Positions 44,380 to 55,482 are shown, counted from the first letter of the stretch. The stretch: 64,000 bases of DNA from Prinia subflava (GCF_021018805.1 NW_026960610.1:310001-374000), one strand, 5' to 3'. The notes: generated by a model not told the origin, from the sequence alone. Numbers and translations: made by a program.

Positions 44380-46776
44380 TGGCCACTGCAGAGCAGCCAC
44401 CCATTTTAAAAATCACTTGGTTGACTGAAACTCCTGTATGGGTTGAGCAGTGGCCAATGACAGAAAAGAAGCTGCAAATTACTAAACAGCTGGTGCAAGA
44501 ACAACTAGAAGCAGGTCACATTCAGCCCTCAGTGAGTCCATGGAACACGCCAATTTTTGTAATCCCCAAAAAATCAGGGAAATGGAGATTGATGTATGAT
44601 CTTCGCAAGGTCAATGAGCAAATGCAAGCAATGGGTGCCTTGCTGCCAGGCTTGCCAGCACCAACTATGATCCTTCAAGGGTGGAACATTGTGATCATCG
44701 ATTTAAAAGACTGTTTCTTCACCATTCCGCTTCATCCACAGGACACTCAGCGCTTTGCCTTCACTGTGCCATCTATCAACATAGCAGCCCCAGCACAACG
44801 ATATGAATGGGTTACCCTCCCCCAGGGGGGTCGTAACTCACCTACCATGTGTCAGTTGTTTGTTAGTTGGGCCTTGCAACCTATTCGTCAGCACTTTTCT
44901 AGCGCAATAATTTACCATTATGTTGATGACATTCTTGTTGTCACTAAAGCGCCATTGACAGAGACAGAATTAAACTGGTTGATAGCACAATTGAAACATC
45001 GGGGACTGACTGTAGCCCCAGAGAAAATACAGTGATCAGCTCCTTGGAAATATTTAGGTTGGGTGATCACAAGTTCACAAGTTCGCCCACAAAAAATTAC
45101 TTTACATGGTGACATTTCCACTTCACATGATGCTCAGAGACTCTTTGGGGACTTACAGTGGGTTCGTACCATTGTAGGAATCACAAATGATGATTTGCAA
45201 CCATTCCTACCGTGGCTTCATGGTAGTGATGCCAGCAGCCCTCGAACGTGCACCCCTGAACAACAACAGGCTTTAGACCAAGTGTCCAACAAGCTGAAAT
45301 GTGGTTGGAGTGCTCGTCAAATAGAGCACCTTCCACTGTCACTTTTCCTTTCCAACGCTGATGCTTGTCCATTTGCCATTGTTTTTCAATGGCAAAAGAA
45401 AAAGGGGGAACTCCTGTCCAAGTTTAAATCAACAGCAAGTGTGATCAAATGGGTGTTTCTACCTATGCAGCCAGAGTCGTGTCCTGACCAGAACAGACAC
45501 TCTTGCTGCGCTCATAAAAAAGGGCAGAGACAGAATTATAGAAATGGACGGGAAAGAACCAGCAGATATCTGTTGCTGTTAGAAGTGAAGATTTAGAGTG
45601 GAAGCTGAGACATTCTGTTGCTTTGCAAGAAGCGTTGCTAGGTTTTACAGGTGTGGTTCACAACCAGCAGCCAAAAGGCCCAATGTGGACTCTAATTGCA
45701 TGTTATCAATGGCTGGAAAGACCTTTGTGTTCCTTGACACCAGTAAAAGGCAGAACAGTGTTTACAAATGCTGGTCGAAAAACAAAAAGAGCTGTGTGTG
45801 TATGGCAACAGCAAGGAGAATGGATGCAACATTTACTTCAGAGTGAAGCAGGAGATAGCCTGCAAACCCTTGAACTGAGAGCAGTGTGTTGGGCTTTGCA
45901 AACTTGGAACAAAGAACCTCTCAATGTTGTTTCAGACTCTCTATATGTAGTTGGAGTTGTACATGATCGAGGATGCGCTCATCAGAACCACTCAAAACCA
46001 GAGCCTTGGAGAACTGTTTCTTTAGCTGAGAAGCATACTGAGACAGCGTCAACATGCCTTTTGTGTTATGCACATTCGTAGTCATCAGTGCAACAGTGGC
46101 TTGGGAGAAGGCAACGCACAAGCAGATGCTGCAGTCAGTTGCATTGCTCATGTCCCTCCTGAAAATAGTTTTGTGTGAGCTCGTGAGAGCCATGACAATT
46201 TTCATCAGAAAATTGCTAAGGCCTTGCGTCGTCAATTTCAAATATCTATGAATGATGCACAAGGGATTGTGCGTGCCTGCCCTCAGTGTAGTCATCATGG
46301 GCCAGGCCTTGGTCTAGGCGCAAACCCAAGGGGAATGAAAGCTTTAGAATTGTGGCAAATGGATGTAACTTACGTTCCAGAATTTGGAAGGCTGAAATAC
46401 GTCCATGTCACCGTTGATACCTATTCTAAATTTATCTGGGCCACAGCACAACGGGGAGAAAGAGCTTTGCATGTTGAAAGACACCTGACTGTTTGCTTTG
46501 CAGTGATGGGAGTGCCTGCAGAAATTAAGACTGACAATGGTCCAGCCTATGTCGGTCAGTGAGTTGCTAGATTTCTGCAGAAGTGGGGAGTCAAGCATAC
46601 CACCGGAATTCCTCACTCTCCTACTGGTCAAGCCATTGTAGGAAGGGCTAATCGGATGCTGAAAGAATATTTAGCAAGGCAGAAGCAGAATGACGAAACA
46701 GACATAACTAGCCAACTATCAAAAGTGTTGTTTACATTGAACTATTTGTGTTTGGCAGAAGGAAGAGAAGAGCCTG
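44380..46776 (+). pseudogene. pol: Element H pol: RT, RNase H, integrase (left part)
   Basis: The frame is -1 relative to protease. RT has WPMTEKKLQITKQLVQEQL, IDLKDCFFTIPLH and catalytic YVDD in HYVDDILVV (about 44916). Stop TGA at 45033-45035 follows. A frame change occurs near 45470-45620. RNase H reads VFTNAG, with Asn at the first catalytic Asp (45767-45769), while ELRAVCWAL and VVSDSLYV are kept. Integrase shows ACPQC, WQMDVTYV and KTDNGPAY, a TGA at 46560-46562, and Gly instead of the catalytic Glu in IVGRAN (46641-46643). Provirus C interrupts it at 46776; the C-terminal domain resumes at 55489. Confidence 0.9.
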
Positions 46777-47330
46777 TGTGGCAGTGTGTTAATTTAATCA
46801 GTTAGGCTTTCTATACTTTTGTACTTGTTGGGTTCCCTGTACCCCACCCCTCAATTGTTCCTTTGTTTAACTCACATGACTCCTGCACCTGTCATGCGAC
46901 ACACGGTTAGCTGCCTGTCATTTTTCCCGCCTTTGTAAATCCCTCCTATTTTCCCCTGATTGGTCCAAGTGATGTTCTATTACACCCATATCCCCTGGCA
47001 ACCTGCCCCGGTTGGCTGGCAGTGGCTGGCCACCCCCTTTGCCCCCCCTCCGAATCCTTCAGACAAAAACCCCCCACACCCCTCTCCCCCGGAACAGTTT
47101 TGGGCTGAGAAGGTGTTTGCAATAAACCCTCTGTTCGTCTGGAATTGTTTCCTCCTTTCTTTCCACTGCCTGTCGAATCTCCATCGCTCGCATAAGCCCC
47201 TGCCAGGCAAAGAACCCACGGGGTCAGTACTGCCTGCGTTGCTCGCAGACTGACCCCCCTACGACACCTGTCGCTGTGTCTGGGCCAGTGGCGACAGAGC
47301 CCGTTGGCTCTCTGTGAGCACACCGACAGA
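46777..47330 (+). repeat. Provirus C 5' LTR
   Basis: It begins TGTGGCAGTG and ends CACCGACAGA. CTGATTGGTCC is an inverted CCAAT site (near 46958). AATAAA is at 47121-47126. No clear TATA box is seen. The terminal GA rather than CA follows from comparing both LTR copies and the target duplication. Confidence 0.95.
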
Positions 47331-47334
47331 GGTG

Positions 47335-47352
47335 TGGCGCCCACCATCCGGC
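47335..47352 (+). promoter_or_regulatory. Provirus C primer-binding site
   Basis: TGGCGCCCACCATCCGGC lies 4 bp after the LTR end. The first eight bases match lysine-tRNA primer sites of other retroviruses; the rest does not, so the tRNA is uncertain. Confidence 0.55.
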
Positions 47353-47589
47353 ACTGGAAAGGGGCTTTAAGCGCCTTTACGGAGCCCGCGGGCAGGATTG
47401 GTGCATCTCAGCAAGGAGCTGAGCCCACCTGAAATAATCCCTGGACGTCACATCGGCCCGAGTTGGAGCGCCCTCCGCGAGGGATCGCTCCCCGGGGGAG
47501 AGGAGGACAGTCGTCTCCGCCGCGTTCCAAAGACGGTCCTTCTCCGGTGGTGGATCTTCTGGAGCAGCTTTGGAGCACCACGCCAGGGG

Positions 47590-47600
47590 TTCGTAAGTAA
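47590..47600 (+). promoter_or_regulatory. Candidate splice donor in the provirus C leader
   Basis: GTTCGTAAGTAAG contains GTAAGT at 47593, a consensus 5' splice site, about 395 bp before gag. It pairs logically with the acceptor before env. Confidence 0.55.
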
Positions 47601-47987
47601 GCAGACCCCCCTAGACCGTGGGGCGGGTCAGTGGGGACGGCATTCCCCTTTGTGGCAGCCTGTGGGGGACAGCCCCCCCTCGCTGAGGTCGCACGACCCC
47701 CGGGATTTGGGTTTTTTGGCCCCTGTCCCGGGTTCACCCCTCCCTGGCGTTTTTCCGTTCCCTCGGTTGATTTAAGGCTTTTATTTTTGTGCGCAAGTGA
47801 GTGCCCGCACGGCCCAGCTGCCGGCAGGCGCGGGTTTTCACCGGCCAGCCAGTTTCGGTTTCGCCGCGTGCGCCGGCATTTTGCAGAGGCGGTCGGGCGC
47901 GTGAAACATCGGTTTTAAAAAGCGCATGGCGGCGAGGTTTTTTCATTGCGTCTTTCGTTTGCTGGCTCCAGAAATTACGCAGGCAGA

Positions 47988-49835
47988 ATGGGTGCTTCTC
48001 TGTCTGCTTCCCAGAAGGGAGTGTTTTACAGTTGTGTTGCGTTGCTAGAAGCTAATAAAGTTAAGTTCTCTAAGGATTGTTTAAAAAAGCTGGTCCGATG
48101 GCTTTTCCTGCACTACCCGACGGCGTCCCCGCCGATAGTCCACACCTCCCGATTTTGGGAGCTGGTGGAAAAGAAACTGTTACAATTAGGTAACGCCGGG
48201 GAAAAGAACACACAGAAATTAGCCTTTTTAATTTTGCAATTAAAGATGGCAGTGACGGAAAAGGGAGTGCAGAAAAGCTCTCAGGAACCCCAGCTAGCCC
48301 CAGTTTCCCTTCAACCCAATCCCAGCCCCTCTGCCCTGAGAAAGGGAATTTTGAGGAAAGCGGCGACTGAGAGAGTTGTCAGCCCAGGCTCTCTGAAAAA
48401 TTCCCGGCCCCCGAGCCCCAGTAGCCTGGGACAGACTGCTGGGGACCCCTCGGAAGGCTCTGGCCAAGCTGACCGAGGACCTTTCCTTCCCCCTGCTTCC
48501 CCGAATTGCAAACCCAAAGTTCAGTTTAATTTAAATGCGTCACACTGGCCACAAAATGGCGGCGGTGACCCACCTAATGGCGTCCACTCGTCCACGTGGC
48601 TGCCACCCTTCCCCCATCCCCTGAACCCCTTTCTTCCCTCCAACCCCTTCCTTCCCTCAGCTCCTCCCTCCGCCCCTCCCATAGCCCCTCCCCAGACCTC
48701 TCCCGCCTCCCCAAAGGTCCCGCCCACTCACCCTGCCCCTCGACACGCCCCTGAGGCGGGGCCGACTCCATCTACCCGCCCCAGAAGGACGCCATCTTGC
48801 CAGCAATTTTCCCACGCCCTCATTTCCGGTTCCCACAGTTGGGAACCGGAAGAAATGAGCGAGGGTGAGCCGGGGGTCACTCTCTCTGCTGCGCCTGTCA
48901 CCTACCGCAGAACACGTGGTGGTGACACACCAAAACCCAATTGGCATGCTTTTTCCCAAAGCATCATTCGGGATTTATGCAAGGCGCACAAGGATTATGG
49001 CAGGGAGAGTCCCTACTTCCGTGGCCTCCTCACTGCTGATCTCGCAGGTGTCCATGTTGTTCCAGCAGACCTCCGGCAGCTTTTCTCTTGCCTGATGAAT
49101 GGCACAGAGTTTAAGCTCTGGGACGCAGCATTTAAACAGGCCCTGCGAGAAGCAATGCCTCAGTTGCCCTTTCCAGCCATCGATGAAGACGGCAATCCCC
49201 TCTCTCTTGAGTTGCTTGCTGGTGAAGGTTCCTATGTTTCCCCTGAGTCCCAGGCAGCCCTAATACCCTCAGCAGTCCTTTCAATTATAAAAGAAATAGC
49301 CTGCAAGGCTTTCTTTTGTTTGCAGCCAGACGCACTGTCACCACCCTATACCACCATTAGGCAGGGACCTTCTGAATCATTTGTTGCCTTTGTAGAGCGG
49401 CTCACCAGAGCAGTGGAAGTTCAAGTTCAAACAGAAAGTGCACGGGAAGGTATTATAGGGGAGCTTGTTTTCGTTAATGCTAACGACCTGTGTAAACAGG
49501 CAATTTTGAGTCTTCCCCTAGATCTGCCCCGCGCTCTCCAGTCAATGCTCCAGGTGTGCCAGATGAAGGTGCCCTTCCTTGCCCGGAGGAACCCACCACC
49601 ACCCTCCCAGGCAACCTTTCCGCCCAAGGCTGTGCGTGCTGCAGAATCATCCCAACAGCCTCGACATCGTCCGCCTCAGCGGCTACCCTCCTTCGGCAAT
49701 TGCCCTGGTCGCTGCTTCTTCTGCAAAGAGGAAGGACACTGGACTGCCAACTGCCCTAAGAAACCTTTACTACAGCGGACTCAAAATACACCTCCAGGAA
49801 CACTGGTGCCTTCCCAGGCACAGCAAAAAAACTGA
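47988..49835 (+). CDS. gag: Provirus C Gag polyprotein
   Basis: The 615-codon frame begins MGASLSASQKG, with Gly2 and a following Ser suited to N-myristoylation, so I choose this ATG over alternative upstream starts in the same frame. Matrix occupies about residues 1-90. A long proline-rich linker (about 100-290, PSNPFLPSAPPSAPP-like) may hold late-domain motifs. Capsid follows (about 300-540; AFSQSIIRDLCKAH, DLRQLFSCLMNGTEFKLWD, major homology region IRQGPSESFVAFVERL). One zinc knuckle CFFCKEEGHWTANC lies near residue 585. It would assemble particles at the membrane. It ends in a TGA right after the frameshift heptamer. No internal breaks are seen. Confidence 0.95.
   Translation: MGASLSASQKGVFYSCVALLEANKVKFSKDCLKKLVRWLFLHYPTASPPIVHTSRFWELVEKKLLQLGNAGEKNTQKLAFLILQLKMAVTEKGVQKSSQEPQLAPVSLQPNPSPSALRKGILRKAATERVVSPGSLKNSRPPSPSSLGQTAGDPSEGSGQADRGPFLPPASPNCKPKVQFNLNASHWPQNGGGDPPNGVHSSTWLPPFPHPLNPFLPSNPFLPSAPPSAPPIAPPQTSPASPKVPPTHPAPRHAPEAGPTPSTRPRRTPSCQQFSHALISGSHSWEPEEMSEGEPGVTLSAAPVTYRRTRGGDTPKPNWHAFSQSIIRDLCKAHKDYGRESPYFRGLLTADLAGVHVVPADLRQLFSCLMNGTEFKLWDAAFKQALREAMPQLPFPAIDEDGNPLSLELLAGEGSYVSPESQAALIPSAVLSIIKEIACKAFFCLQPDALSPPYTTIRQGPSESFVAFVERLTRAVEVQVQTESAREGIIGELVFVNANDLCKQAILSLPLDLPRALQSMLQVCQMKVPFLARRNPPPPSQATFPPKAVRAAESSQQPRHRPPQRLPSFGNCPGRCFFCKEEGHWTANCPKKPLLQRTQNTPPGTLVPSQAQQKN
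49826..49832 (+). promoter_or_regulatory. Gag-pro -1 frameshift heptamer AAAAAAC in provirus C
   Basis: CAA AAA AAC TGA puts A-AAA-AAC in the canonical register, with the gag stop at 49833-49835 immediately after. The next open frame is -1. Confidence 0.85.
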
Positions 49836-52800
49836 AAGGGGAGCGCGGGTCCACCCAGCGCAACGACCCCAATCGGGTGGACCGGGCAGGGAACTCCAAA
49901 GGGGGTCAATTGGATGGACATTCTACACCAGACTCAAGAACACCTGAACATGATATAGCAAAACCTATTCTCACTACCTCTTCCTTTTTTGAACCCTACA
50001 GGTTGCATCTCACCAGACCATTGTACCTGACGGATAGGGACTTCCATTTTGTGACCATAGACCCAAAGAAGTTACATCAGTGGCCAATGACCGGCGAAGG
50101 TAAGTTCATCGTCGTCGGTGATTGCAAATACACTCCGCAGGAGATTGAGGTAGTCCCGGGGACACTTCACAGCAACCCCAGGGCCCTCATTCCCTGGCTG
50201 CGCTGCACTCATCCGCCCACATTTTTACCCGAGGGCCAGGTCATCGCACAAGCAATTCCTTATGGTGACCCAGAACATCTTACCTTTACTGTAAATGCTG
50301 TACATCACATTTCCACCCGTAAGCCCTTGGTGCGATGTACGCTCACTGTGGGAGATGAATCAGTAGATAAAGATCATGTTTTTGACACGGGGGCAGATGT
50401 TACGCTCATCCCGACCGCGGAATGGCCGTCGCACTGGGCCCTAGAGGACGTGGATGGACAGATCCAAGGTGTAGGAGGGTTCCAATCCGCAAAACAGTCA
50501 AAAAACGTGGTAAAAATTACGGGACCAAAAGGACAATTGGCTGCCATCCGTCCTTTTGTTTTAGATTACAAGGAACTCCTGCTTGGAAGAGACCTCATGG
50601 CCCAGTGGGGGGTCACCATTGAAATTCCCGACCCCTCGCAAAATTTTCAGGCAGCGGCTGCTGAAAAGCGCCCGACCCTCAAACTGAATTGGACGACAGA
50701 TAAACCAGTCTGGGTTGAGCAGTGGCCGCTAACAAAAGAGAAATTACAGGCGCTTGAGGAGCTCGTGGAGGAGCAATTAGCTAAAGGTCACATCGTGGAG
50801 ACCAATTCTCCATGGAACTCGCCCGTTTTTGTCATTCGAAAGAGTGACAAAAAACGATGGCGCCTCCTCCACGACCTCCGCCAAATTAACGAAGTAATTG
50901 AAGATATGGGGTCTCTCCAACCTGGGATGCCTTCCCCAACCATGCTGCCACGAAATTGGAATCTGGCTGTAATTGACATAAAAGATTGCTTTTTCCAAAT
51001 TCCTCTACACCCGGACGATGCCCCGCGTTTCACCTTCTCGGTTCCTTCCATCAACCGAGCGGCCCCAAGGAAGAGGTACCACTGGAGGGTGCTCCCGCAA
51101 GGGCTGAAGGCCTCCCCAGTGATGTGTCAGCAGTACGTCTCTTCCTTGCTGTCCCCTGTGCGCGCAGCCACGGAGGGGGTTGTCATACACCACTATATGG
51201 ATGACATCCTCGTTTGCGCGCCGACCGAAGATGAACTTACGTGAGCGCTTGACCTTGTAACCAATTCGTTAGTTGCTGCAGGGTTCGAGCTGCAAAAAGA
51301 TAAGATCCAAAGGATGCCACCCTGGAAGTACCTGGGCCTGGAGATTGGTAAGAGGACCATTGTGCCTCAAAAATTGGAAATTCGGACAAATGTCCGTACC
51401 CTTGCGGACGCCCATCAGCTTTGCAGTGCCTTGAATTGGGTAAGGCCCTGGCTAGGTCTGACCACCGAGGATCTAGCCCCTCTTTTCAATTTATTGAAAG
51501 GGGGAGGGGAGCTCAGTTCTCCTAGGGTGCTTACCGCAGAGGCAAAAGCAGCGTTGGAGAAGGTCCAGCAGGCAATGACATCGCGACAGGCACACAGATG
51601 CGATCCCGAGCTTCCCTTTCGGTTCATCATTCTGGGTAAGCTGCCACATCTACATGGGATCATTTTTCAATGGGACACGGGTGCAAAAACATCAGCACAC
51701 AACACCAAGGGCCAAGGCAGAAAGGACCCTCTTCTTATTATAGAGTGGGTCTTTCTCAGCCACCATCGGCCCAAAAGAATGACACAGCCACAAGAGCTTA
51801 TGGCTGAGCTCATCCGCAAAGCAAGAACGTGGATGAAAGATTTGGCAGGATGTGACTTTGAATGTATTCACATGCCAATTGGATTGTCAACAGGCCAAAT
51901 GACCAAACCCATGTTGGAACACCTGCTTCAGGAAAATGAAGCACTTCAATTCACTCTAGATTCCTTTACGGGCCAAATTTCAATTCATTGGCCGGCCCAC
52001 AAACTATTTAATTCGGACGTAACATTTAAATTGGCTTTAAAGAGTGTCCACAGCAGGAGACCTCTCGATGCGATGACAGTTTTTACTGACGCGTCCGGGA
52101 GTTCTCACAAGTCAGTGATGACTTGGGAGGACCCTGAAACTCGGCAGTGGGAGGCAGATATTAAAGTAGTTGAGGGTTCACTTCAAATAGCCGAGTTGGC
52201 CGCTGTCGTCAGAGCACTTCAGAGATTCTCTGGACTTCTCAATATTGTAACCGACTCTGCATACGTAGCGGGGGTGGTATCTAGAGCAGATCAGGCAATT
52301 TTACAAGAGGTGTCCAACACAGCTCTGTATGAGCAGCTCTCGAAATTGGTCAAACTTGTCTCCCACCGAGAGCAACCATTTTATGTGATGCATACCAGGT
52401 CACACACAGATTTGCCTGGGTTTATTGCTGAGGGTAACAGGAGGGCTGACACTCTTGCTGCCCCTGTAGCAATAGCCCCATTGCCTGACGTTTTTGAGCA
52501 GGCCAAGCTCAGCCATCAGCTGTTCCATCAGAACGCGCCTAGCTTAGCTAGACGTTTTAACCTCACACGTCAACAAGCTAAGGCGATTGTTGGCTCGTGT
52601 CCTTCCTGTCAGTCCCACGCTGTGCCTACCCTGCATGCCGGGGTCAACCCTTGCGGGTTGGAGAGCTGTGAACTCTGGCAGATGGATGTCACCCACATTC
52701 CATCATTTGGGAGACTGAAGTACGTTCACGTCTCCGTCGATACCTTCTCTGGTGCTGTCTATGCCTCTGCGCACGCAGGTGAGAGGGCCCAACATGCTAT

Positions 52801-53443
52801 CCAACACTTTGTTCAGGCCTTCTCATTCATGGGCATCCCCAAGGGGATAAAAACAGATAATGGCCCTGCGTACAAGTCCAAGGAATTTGCTGGCTTCCTG
52901 CAGCAATGGGGAGTGGAGCACAAGACAGGCATCCCCCACTCCCCCACAGGCCAAGCAATCGTAGAGAGGACCCACCAAGAGATCAAGAGGGTCCTTAAAC
53001 AACAGCAACAGGTATTAAAGGTGGAACCGCCGGCAATCAGATTGGCCCGAGCCCTTTATGTCATCAATTTTCTAAATTGTTCCTTTGAAAATCCCAATCC
53101 GCCCATTACCATACACTTTGGGTGCAACAAGGAGTGGCAGTTCGATCCTAAGCCCCCGGTGCTGGTGAGATCGCCTGAGTCAGGGAAGGTGGAGGGTCCA
53201 TTTGACCTGGTGACGTGGGGGCGTGGGTACGCCTGTGTCCTCACGCCTACTGGAATCAAATGGATACCTGCCAAATGGGTAAAACCATTCATTAAAAGGA
53301 AGAGGGAGCGTGACGACAGCGTCCCGCAGGTGGCTTCGGCGGCATTCCGCCGTCGAAGGCGAGTCTCCTCCAGACCCTCTCTTCCCATCCTGTGGGAATG
53401 GGACCATGACCTGTCCTTTACCTATTTCTGTGACCCAAATTAA
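49833..53443 (+). pseudogene. pro-pol: Provirus C Pro-Pol, one frame with one in-frame stop
   Basis: Reading is -1 from gag. First comes a dUTPase-like domain without the catalytic GVIDxxYxG motif (YTPQEIEVVPG, GQVIAQAIP), then a protease with DTG in VFDTGADVTLIP and LLGRDLMAQWG. RT follows in the same frame without a pro-pol shift: WPLTKEKLQALEELVEEQL, IDIKDCFFQIPLH and YMDD in HYMDDILV. TGA at 51242-51244 interrupts RT about 15 codons after YMDD. Beyond it RT connection, RNase H (VFTDASGSSHKS, AELAAVV, VTDSAYV) and integrase (H-x3-H, CPSC; WQMDVTHI, KTDNGPAY, IVERTH) all keep catalytic residues. It ends about 45 bp before env. Confidence 0.95.
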
Positions 53444-53444
53444 T

Positions 53445-53474
53445 AATTTTTGGCCCCCCAGTTTTGTTTTTCAG
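53445..53474 (+). promoter_or_regulatory. Candidate env splice acceptor of provirus C
   Basis: A pyrimidine-rich tract TTTTGTTTTTCAG ends at 53474, 13 bp before the env ATG. This is the layout of a 3' splice site for the env mRNA. Confidence 0.7.
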
Positions 53475-53487
53475 ACCCGGACCCAAG

Positions 53488-54825
53488 ATGCTAAGCCTCC
53501 CGACCGTGCTCTTTCTGACCAAGCTGCTAATATTCACTCAAGCTTGGACCGTCCCACAGCCGCGAGCCAACGTGTGGGCTCTGCTCGCGGAATCTATGGG
53601 ACAGGATCACATCTGTCTCAATCAAGCATCAGCCTCAGACCCGATGTCCACATGCCTCATGGGGATTCCCTTTAGACAGTGGGAAATGCCTGAAAGACTT
53701 CTCCATTGTGCCCACTGCATCAGTAAGACCCCCCAATTTAATCCTTTTATTGGCTGGAAGAATTTTGTGCTTTCCCTGCCAGATATGAAAGAAGAACCCC
53801 CAGAGCTGCGGCTCCTCGGAGCAACTACAGCTCCCGCCTGCATTCGTATTACCAATTCGGCCGACACTTTAGACAACCGCACCAAGCATGCTTTTCAATC
53901 TAAAGTGCTAGACAGAGCCCACTCGTGGTGCAAGAAGTTGGCCAAGGGAGTTCTTCCCCCTCAAATTCACAACCACCCCAAAAAGTTACCCGAGGGAGTC
54001 TTTCTGATCTGCAGAGATCGGGCTTGGGCAGGTATCCCCTCTCGTCTTTCTAGAGGTCCGTGCACCCTAGGGAAGGTAGGGCTGTTCACACCCAACAAGA
54101 TGCAAATTACAGATTGGAAAGAAAAGCAAAAAAAAGAAAGTGGTGCACATGGATTGGCAGTTTCCAAAAGAGACCTTAGAAAATTAGACCCGGATTGCGA
54201 TTCGGAAATTATTCATTGGAACAAAACTAAAGAGGTCGCAATCACAAATTTTGCCCCATGGGTCTCCTTTGCTAAGGCCGTGGGGGAATTGGGACATTTA
54301 AAATGTTGGGTGGCGAAACAAGCAAATTTAACCTCCAGAACCCTATTCAACCTCCTGGAGGACGAGGAAATGAGGCAAGCGTCCCTCCAAAATCTGGCAG
54401 CCATAGACTACATCATACTTCTCCACGATCACACGTATGAGGAGTTTGAGGGTCTATGTTGTTTTAATCTGTCGACTCGGGCTGAGAGCACTCGAAAACT
54501 CATTACACAGATGCAAAATATGATCAGTGACATCAAAAGAGAGACAGGTGATTGGATGAGCAACATTTTTAAAGGTTGGGGTTTATCTGGATGGGCCGGG
54601 TCCATTTTAAAAACATGTCTGTTGACTTTGTTTATTATTTTAATTGTTTGTCTTGCTTTCGGACTAATCAGGAGATCATTAATTAAGTTAGTTTTAAGTT
54701 CCACATCTACCCCCTCTCCGGCTGCTGCTCGGGTCGCCAAGGCCACGGCTCCTGAAGACGAGTTGAAGGAGCTTGAAAAGGAGCTTGAAGAAGGAAGTGA
54801 CGGTGAAAGCCTCGCAGACGATTAG
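53488..54825 (+). CDS. env: Provirus C envelope glycoprotein
   Basis: The 445-codon frame starts MLSLPTVLFLTKLL, a signal peptide; the TTG-initiated extension upstream is not needed. The surface part holds a CAHC pair (C-x2-C, about residues 73-77) and ends near a basic SKRDLRK stretch that could be the cleavage site. TM follows: NFAPWVSFAKAVGELGHL (fusion-peptide region), a heptad with LQNLAAIDYIILL, a Cys motif, FKGWGLSGW, a hydrophobic anchor (about 374-396) and a Lys/Glu-rich tail. The first Cys of C-x6-CC is Tyr at residue 317 (54436-54438); the CC pair is kept. The frame is intact but this loop is probably impaired. Short compared with many retroviral Env (about 450 against 550 or more). 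Confidence 0.9.
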   Translation: MLSLPTVLFLTKLLIFTQAWTVPQPRANVWALLAESMGQDHICLNQASASDPMSTCLMGIPFRQWEMPERLLHCAHCISKTPQFNPFIGWKNFVLSLPDMKEEPPELRLLGATTAPACIRITNSADTLDNRTKHAFQSKVLDRAHSWCKKLAKGVLPPQIHNHPKKLPEGVFLICRDRAWAGIPSRLSRGPCTLGKVGLFTPNKMQITDWKEKQKKESGAHGLAVSKRDLRKLDPDCDSEIIHWNKTKEVAITNFAPWVSFAKAVGELGHLKCWVAKQANLTSRTLFNLLEDEEMRQASLQNLAAIDYIILLHDHTYEEFEGLCCFNLSTRAESTRKLITQMQNMISDIKRETGDWMSNIFKGWGLSGWAGSILKTCLLTLFIILIVCLAFGLIRRSLIKLVLSSTSTPSPAAARVAKATAPEDELKELEKELEEGSDGESLADD

Positions 54826-54910
54826 TGGCCAGATCAACAACCTCGATTTGCCAAATGTTACCTGGACTCTGAGCATCTGCCGGACCTCCCTCACTTCTGT
54901 TCTTTTTAGT

Positions 54911-54928
54911 AAAAAGAAAACGGGGAGA
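54911..54928 (+). promoter_or_regulatory. Provirus C polypurine tract
   Basis: AAAAAGAAAACGGGGAGA abuts the 3' LTR and would prime plus-strand synthesis. Confidence 0.85.
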
Positions 54929-55482
54929 TGTGGCAGTGTGTTAATTTAATCGGTTAGGCTTTCTATACTCTTGTACTTGTTGGGTTCCCTGTACCCCACC
55001 CCTCAATTGTTCCTTTGTTTAACTCACATGACTCCTGCACCTGTCATGCGACACACGGTTAGCAGCCTGTCATTTTTCCCGCCTTTGTAAATCCCTCCTA
55101 TTTTCCCCTGATTGGTCCAAGTGATGTTCTATTACACCCATATCCCCTGGCAACCTGCCCCGGTTGGCTGGCAGTGGCTGGCCACCCCCTTTGCCCCCTC
55201 TCCGAATCCTTCGGACAAAAACCCCCCACACCCCTCTCCCCCGGAACAGTTTTGGGCTGAGAAGGTGTTTGCAATAAACCCTCTGTTCGTCTGGAATTGT
55301 TTCCTCCTTTCTTTCCACTGCCTGTCGAATCTCCATCGCTCGCATAAGCCCCTGCCAGGAAAAGAACCCACGGGGTCAGTACTGCCTGCGTTGCTCGCAG
55401 ACTGACCCCCCTACGACACCTGTCGCTGTGTCTGGGCCAGCGGCGACAGAGCCCGTTGGCTCTCTGTGAGCACACCGACAGA
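54929..55482 (+). repeat. Provirus C 3' LTR
   Basis: It is 554 bp and pairs with 46777-47330. AATAAA at 55273-55278 is at the same offset as in the 5' copy. Differences include bases near 54952, 54970, 55064, 55198, 55213, 55360 and 55441. Confidence 0.95.

Larger units (their letters stand above)
46777..55482 (+). mobile_element. Provirus C: nearly coding-complete alpha/betaretrovirus-like ERV
   Basis: This 8706-bp element has 554-bp LTRs with seven differences by my count. AGCCTG at 46771-46776 and 55483-55488 is a perfect 6-bp target duplication within the H integrase gene. Order is LTR, primer-binding site, long leader with a candidate splice donor, gag, pro-pol, env, polypurine tract, LTR. 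Gag and env are uninterrupted, and pro-pol has a single in-frame TGA. It is a sibling lineage of provirus B by protein similarity, but its LTR is unrelated in length and sequence and its pro and pol share one frame. Confidence 0.95.

Noticed and set aside
46946..47347. 133-codon minus-strand frame, repeated at 55098-55559
   Set aside because: It is present twice only because it lies in both LTRs of provirus C. No domain or start context supports an antisense protein.
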